NCBI GenBank assembly: GCA_958439205.1
Contig: OY288189.1
Span: 1,937,001-2,001,000, forward strand
From: an uncultured Allorhizobium sp.
GTDB lineage: Bacteria; Pseudomonadota; Alphaproteobacteria; Rhizobiales; Rhizobiaceae
DNA: 64,000 nucleotides
Direction of reading: 5' to 3'
Both the position numbers and the translations under genes were made by a program. Positions 59,180 to 64,000 of the stretch are shown in pieces. Under the pieces are notes generated by a model. That model saw nothing but the letters and a program-made list of their open reading frames with translations, ran no database searches and had not been told where the DNA came from. Positions within the stretch are counted from its first letter, which is position 1; the number at the start of each line of letters is the position of its first letter.

Positions 59180-60802
59180 ATGATCCGCATCGAAAACATC
59201 TCCAAGCAGCTCAGCCACCGTATCCTCTTCATCGAGGCCTCGGCAGCACTCAATCGTGGTGAGAAGATCGGCCTTGTCGGGCCGAATGGTGCTGGCAAGA
59301 CCTCGCTCTTCCGCATGATCATCGGCCACGAGCTGCCGGATGAGGGCCAGGTCTCCGTCGATAAGGGCGTGTCCATCGGCTATTTCAGCCAGGATGTCGG
59401 CGAGATGTCCGGCCGCTCGGCCGTCGCCGAAGTGATGGACGGGGCAGGGCCGGTCAGCGAGGTCGCCGCCGAACTGCGCGAACTCGAGGCGGCCATGGTC
59501 GATCCTGATCGCATGGACGAGATGGACGCGATCATCGAGCGCTACGGCGAGGTGCAGGCGCGCTACGAGGAGCTCGACGGCTATGCACTGGACGGCCGGG
59601 CCCGCGAAGTGCTGGCCGGTCTCTCCTTCTCGGAAGCCATGATGGACGGCGATGTCGGCGCGCTCTCGGGCGGCTGGAAGATGCGTGTGGCGCTGGCCCG
59701 CATCCTGCTCATGCGCCCGGACGTGATGCTGCTCGACGAACCGTCGAACCATCTCGATCTCGAAAGCCTGATCTGGCTGGAGCAGTTCCTCAAAGGCTAC
59801 GAAGGGGCATTGCTGATGACCTCGCATGACCGCGAGTTCATGAACCGCATCGTCAACAAGATCATCGAGATCGATGCCGGCCAGCTCAACAGCTATTCCG
59901 GCGACTATGTCTTCTATGAGGGGCAGCGTGCCCTGAACGAGAAGCATCAGCAGTCGCAGTTCGAGCGGCAGCAGGCGATGCTTGCCAAGGAAATCAAGTT
60001 CATCGAGCGGTTTAAGGCGCGCGCGTCCCATGCTTCCCAGGTGCAGAGCCGGGTGAAGAAGCTGGAAAAGATCGACCGGGTCGAGCCGCCGAAGCGCCGC
60101 CAGGTCGTCGCCTTCGAATTCCAGCCGGCGCCGCGTTCGGGTGAAGATGTCGTCAGCGTCAAAAACATCTCCAAGCGTTATGGCGACAAGGTCATCTATG
60201 ACGGCTTCGACTTCATGGTCCGCCGCCGCGAGCGCTGGTGCATCATGGGCATCAACGGTGCTGGCAAGTCGACGCTTCTGAAGCTGGTCGCCGGCGATTC
60301 GAAGCCGGACGAAGGCACGGTGTCGATCGGTGCCAGCGTCAAGATGGGCTATTTCGCCCAGCATGCGATGGACGTGCTCGATGGCGAGATGACGATCTTC
60401 GAAATGCTGGAAACGACCTTCCCGCGGGCAGGCCAGGCGCCGCTTCGCGCGCTGGCCGGCTGCTTCGGCTTCTCGGGCGACGATATCGACAAGCGCGTGC
60501 GGGTACTCTCCGGTGGCGAGAAGGCGCGTCTGGTCATGGCGATTATGCTGTTCGATCCGCCGAACCTGCTTGTGCTAGACGAGCCCACCAACCACCTAGA
60601 CCTCGACACCAAGGAAATGCTGATCAAGGCGCTGTCGCAATACGAAGGCACCATGCTCTTCGTCAGCCACGACCGCCATTTCCTCGCAGCCCTGTCGAAC
60701 CGTGTTCTCGAGATCACGCCTGAAGGCGTCTTCCAGTATGGCGGCGGCTATACGGAATATGTGGAGCGCACCGGCCACGAGGCGCCAGGTCTCAGGAGCT
60801 GA
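59180..60802 (+). CDS. ABC-F family ATPase
   Basis: The 540-residue soluble protein has two ABC modules without membrane parts: Walker A GPNGAGKTSLF and GINGAGKSTLL, signatures LSGGWKMRVALARIL and LSGGEKARLVMAIML, Walker B MLLDEPSNHLDLES and LVLDEPTNHLDLDT. They are separated by a charged linker (~residues 240-315, EKHQQSQFERQQAMLAKEIK). ABC-F proteins act on ribosomes, relieving stalling or giving antibiotic resistance; which subfamily is not clear, but the YheS/EttA branch is nearest in style. No strong ribosome site is seen. A terminator follows. Confidence 0.9.
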   Translation: MIRIENISKQLSHRILFIEASAALNRGEKIGLVGPNGAGKTSLFRMIIGHELPDEGQVSVDKGVSIGYFSQDVGEMSGRSAVAEVMDGAGPVSEVAAELRELEAAMVDPDRMDEMDAIIERYGEVQARYEELDGYALDGRAREVLAGLSFSEAMMDGDVGALSGGWKMRVALARILLMRPDVMLLDEPSNHLDLESLIWLEQFLKGYEGALLMTSHDREFMNRIVNKIIEIDAGQLNSYSGDYVFYEGQRALNEKHQQSQFERQQAMLAKEIKFIERFKARASHASQVQSRVKKLEKIDRVEPPKRRQVVAFEFQPAPRSGEDVVSVKNISKRYGDKVIYDGFDFMVRRRERWCIMGINGAGKSTLLKLVAGDSKPDEGTVSIGASVKMGYFAQHAMDVLDGEMTIFEMLETTFPRAGQAPLRALAGCFGFSGDDIDKRVRVLSGGEKARLVMAIMLFDPPNLLVLDEPTNHLDLDTKEMLIKALSQYEGTMLFVSHDRHFLAALSNRVLEITPEGVFQYGGGYTEYVERTGHEAPGLRS

Positions 60803-60824
60803 GGTTCAACAGCTATGAAGACGT

Positions 60825-60864
60825 AAAAAAGCCCGAGGTTCGATTGCGATCCTCGGGCTTTTTT
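60825..60864. terminator. Bidirectional terminator between the ABC-F and galE genes
   Basis: AAAAAAGCCCGAGG (60825-60838) and CCTCGGGCTTTTTT (60851-60864) are exact inverted repeats around a 12-base loop. The T run on each strand makes it work for the plus-strand ABC-F gene and for the minus-strand galE gene. Confidence 0.9.
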
Positions 60865-60886
60865 GATGTTCGGAAACGGGATTTGC

Positions 60887-61876
60887 TCAGGTCGAATGAC
60901 CGTTGAAGGTCGAGTGCCATTTCCAGGCCGAGCGGATGATGTCGTCGATGCCGAGCTTGGGATCCCAGCCGAGGACTTCGCGGGCGAGCGTGTTGCTTGC
61001 GACGAGGCCCGGTGGGTCTCCGGGGCGGCGCTCGGTGCGCTTGATCGGCATGGGGCGGCCCGACACGGTTTCTATCGCTGTGATCAGTTCCTTGACGGTC
61101 GTGCCGTTGCCGGTGCCGAGATTGATGGCGATGGTCTCTCCGCCTTTCAGCAGATAGTCGACGGCGCGGATATGGGCGTCGGCGAGATCGTTGACGTGGA
61201 TATAGTCGCGGATGCAGGTGCCGTCGCGGGTGTCGTAGTCCTCGCCGAAGATCGAGAAGAATTCACGGCGGCCGAGTGCTGTCTCGATTGCAAGCGGGAT
61301 GGCATGGGTTTCGGGCGAATGCCACTCGCCGATGCGGCCTTCGAAATCGGCGCCGGCGGCGTTGAAGTACCGCAGCATGACGGAACGCATGCGGCCACAG
61401 AGGTTGAGGTCACCCAGCGCCTGCTCGACGATATGCTTCGTGCGGCCGTAAGGATTGATCGGTTTCTGGCCGTGCTTCTCGTCGAGCGGCAGGTATTCCG
61501 GTGCGCCGTAGGTGGCGCAGGTCGAGGAGAAGACGAAGTTGCGGATATCGGCATCGCTCAAGGCCTGCAGGAGGCTGAGCGTGCCGGATACGTTGACGTC
61601 GTAGAAGTGCTCCGGCTCCTTGAAGGACTGGCCAACCTCAATGAGGCCGGCGAAGTGCATGGCCGCCTTCGGCTGGTATTTGGCCAGCACTTCCTTCAGC
61701 CGCGCCTTGTCCCTGATATCCCCCTGTTCGGCCGGGCCCCATTTGACGAATTCCGGATGACCCGAGGTGAAGTTGTCGTAGACGACGGGCAGGTAGCCGC
61801 GCTCGGAGAGGGCGAGGCAGGTGTGGGAGCCGATATAGCCGGCGCCGCCGACAACGAGGATTGGGGTGGCAGTCAT
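60887..61876 (-). CDS. galE: UDP-glucose 4-epimerase GalE
   Basis: The 329-residue short-chain dehydrogenase-type epimerase has the NAD motif VVGGAGYIGSHTCLALSERG, active-site VFSSTCATYGAPEYLPLDE and the YxxxK pair in NPYGRTKHIVEQALGDL, plus GTCIRDYIHVNDLADAHIRA. It interconverts UDP-glucose and UDP-galactose for surface polysaccharides. It lies 13 bases after glf, whose product uses UDP-galactose, so the two form one pathway. Confidence 0.93.
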   Translation of the reverse strand: MTATPILVVGGAGYIGSHTCLALSERGYLPVVYDNFTSGHPEFVKWGPAEQGDIRDKARLKEVLAKYQPKAAMHFAGLIEVGQSFKEPEHFYDVNVSGTLSLLQALSDADIRNFVFSSTCATYGAPEYLPLDEKHGQKPINPYGRTKHIVEQALGDLNLCGRMRSVMLRYFNAAGADFEGRIGEWHSPETHAIPLAIETALGRREFFSIFGEDYDTRDGTCIRDYIHVNDLADAHIRAVDYLLKGGETIAINLGTGNGTTVKELITAIETVSGRPMPIKRTERRPGDPPGLVASNTLAREVLGWDPKLGIDDIIRSAWKWHSTFNGHST

Positions 61877-61889
61877 GGCTGTTTCTCGA

Positions 61890-63068
<1,179 letters not shown>

Positions 63069-63163
63069 TCAGGGGCGGTGCGGTTCCAGCTTTCAGGCCT
63101 GCCGCGTCTCGCCCTGTTGTTGAAGACCGGCGGTCACGCGCTGGTCGATTCATTTTGCCACTA

Positions 63164-63183
63164 GGCCGCCCGTTTCGGCGGCC
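63164..63183 (-). terminator. Hairpin between the glycosyltransferase gene and glf
   Basis: GGCCGCC (63164-63170) and GGCGGCC (63177-63183) form a 7-bp stem around a six-base loop, 15 bases after the stop of the glycosyltransferase gene. No T run follows on the minus strand, so read-through into glf is possible. Confidence 0.4.
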
Positions 63184-63197
63184 CCGTATTCACCGGG

Positions 63198-64000
63198 TCA
63201 GGCGGGCTTTGCAGGCCACAGACGCGTGTCGTGCGGGACCGGATGGAAGGCATGCCAATCGGCGATCCGGTCCTGGTAGCGCTTGCGATAGGCGGCCTCG
63301 TCTTCGAACTCGACTTCCGCCAGCACGACGTCCGTGCCGATCTCGTAATACATCTCCATGTTGGAGAGGTCCGGAACCGGGGTCTCGCCGCGTTCGCGCT
63401 CACCCTGCATCTGCCAGTAAAGCTCTTCGAGGCGACCCACGAGGCGCGGAATGTCACGCAGGGCGCAGGTCTCGCGCTGGGCCTGTATCGAATTGCGGAT
63501 CTGCGCGAGGGCGGCCGGGTCCCTGGCGAGCGCCACCGCCTTGCGGACATATTCGTCCGGGGAGGTGCAGATCAGTTCCGGAACGCCAGCCGACTTCACG
63601 ATGCTGCTGCAGAAACGCGAGGCGAAGCTCTTGCCCGGAACGGTGAGGACGGGGAGCCCCATGGTCAAGGCATCCGATGCCGTCGAATGGGCGCCATAGG
63701 GGAAGGTGTCGAGGAACAGATCCGCGATCGCAATGCGGGCCAGGTGGTTCGGGTTTGCCGCCTTGGGCGCGAAATAGATCCGGGCAGGGTCGACGCCGGC
63801 AGAGGTCGCCAGCTCGCGCAGGCGCTGGTTCACCACATCCGATCCGCCAAGCAGCCAGAGCACGCTGCCAGGCGTCGCCGTCAGGATGGCCATCCAGCGG
63901 GTAAACACGCCGGCGGTGATCTTCTGCATGCCGTTGAAGCAGGCGAAGACGAAGGCGTCTTCAGGCAGGCCGGCTTCCGTGCGCGTCGGGCGCGGGCCGA
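63198..64000 (-). CDS. SPINDLY/OGT-like glycosyltransferase, C-terminal part, truncated by the window
   Basis: The frame is open to the window end, so the 5' part is outside; 267 codons remain. The visible region is the C-terminal catalytic half of the O-linked GlcNAc transferase/SPINDLY family (GT41): PEDAFVFACFNGMQKI, GSVLWLLGGSDVVNQRLREL, RIYFAPKAANPNHLARIAIA, DLFLDTFPYGAHSTASDALT and MGLPVLTVPGKSFASRFCSS. Family members add sugars to proteins and usually carry TPR repeats before this domain. Its neighbours glf and galE suggest surface glycosylation. Confidence 0.85.
   Translation of the reverse strand, partial: GPRPTRTEAGLPEDAFVFACFNGMQKITAGVFTRWMAILTATPGSVLWLLGGSDVVNQRLRELATSAGVDPARIYFAPKAANPNHLARIAIADLFLDTFPYGAHSTASDALTMGLPVLTVPGKSFASRFCSSIVKSAGVPELICTSPDEYVRKAVALARDPAALAQIRNSIQAQRETCALRDIPRLVGRLEELYWQMQGERERGETPVPDLSNMEMYYEIGTDVVLAEVEFEDEAAYRKRYQDRIADWHAFHPVPHDTRLWPAKPA

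Overview
The window looks like a chromosomal segment from an alphaproteobacterium of the order Hyphomicrobiales, most likely a Rhizobium/Agrobacterium-type member of the Rhizobiaceae. The reasons are the GC-rich coding style, the rhizobial urease operon with unrelated genes between its subunits, an Agp2-like bacteriophytochrome with its heme oxygenase, RIME/REP-like composite palindromes between genes, and an ExoD-type protein. No rRNA, tRNA, CRISPR array, phage or insertion sequence was recognised. Nearly all of the window is coding. The theme is nitrogen scavenging: amino acids, urea and pyrimidines.

Region 1 (1-6.3 kb): the 3' end of a GcvT-domain (dimethylglycine/sarcosine dehydrogenase-like) gene, then a complete branched-chain amino acid ABC transporter, livH-livM-livG-livF, a small DUF6867 membrane protein and the periplasmic binding protein gene.

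Region 2 (6.3-17.5 kb, mostly minus strand): signalling genes. They are a small P-loop ATPase, a LuxR-type response regulator coupled to a remarkable 1127-residue fusion of an NCS1 nucleobase permease, a cysteine cluster, a histidine kinase and a receiver, a DUF5680 gene, a secreted DUF1194 (degenerate von Willebrand A) protein divergent from a winged-helix regulator with a long helical tail, and a heme oxygenase-bacteriophytochrome pair.

Region 3 (17.5-33.2 kb, plus strand): urea uptake and breakdown. urtABCDE is followed by an esterase, then ureD-ureA-DUF1272-ureB-lprI-like-unknown-ureC-TIGR02117-GGDEF-ureE-ureF-ureG. Urea imported by UrtABCDE is hydrolysed by UreABC, which UreDEFG load with nickel. 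Composite palindromes sit between urtA and urtB and between urtD and urtE.

Region 4 (33.2-39.7 kb, minus strand): a Crp/Fnr regulator with a perfect FNR-type box upstream, a small outer-membrane beta-barrel protein, and a two-gene RND efflux pump (adaptor and AcrB-like permease).

Region 5 (39.9-56.8 kb): reductive pyrimidine catabolism. An NMT1/THI5-type ABC transporter operon with a small SMR/EamA-like protein, a divergent cupin, dihydropyrimidinase, a carbamoyl-amino-acid hydrolase, a RutR-type TetR regulator and dihydropyrimidine dehydrogenase subunits (preT-preA) form one functional unit. RutR-like boxes lie in front of the hydrolase/rutR pair and in front of preT. A DUF559 gene bracketed by two directly oriented composite palindromes splits the two hydrolase genes. 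A DMT exporter, ExoD and a CHASE-PAS-GGDEF-EAL protein lie between rutR and preA.

Region 6 (56.8-64 kb): DUF2325 and a small unknown protein, a VOC protein, DUF423, a truncated haemoglobin, an ABC-F ATPase, then galE, glf (galactofuranose precursor synthesis) and the 3' part of a SPINDLY/OGT-like glycosyltransferase that runs off the window.
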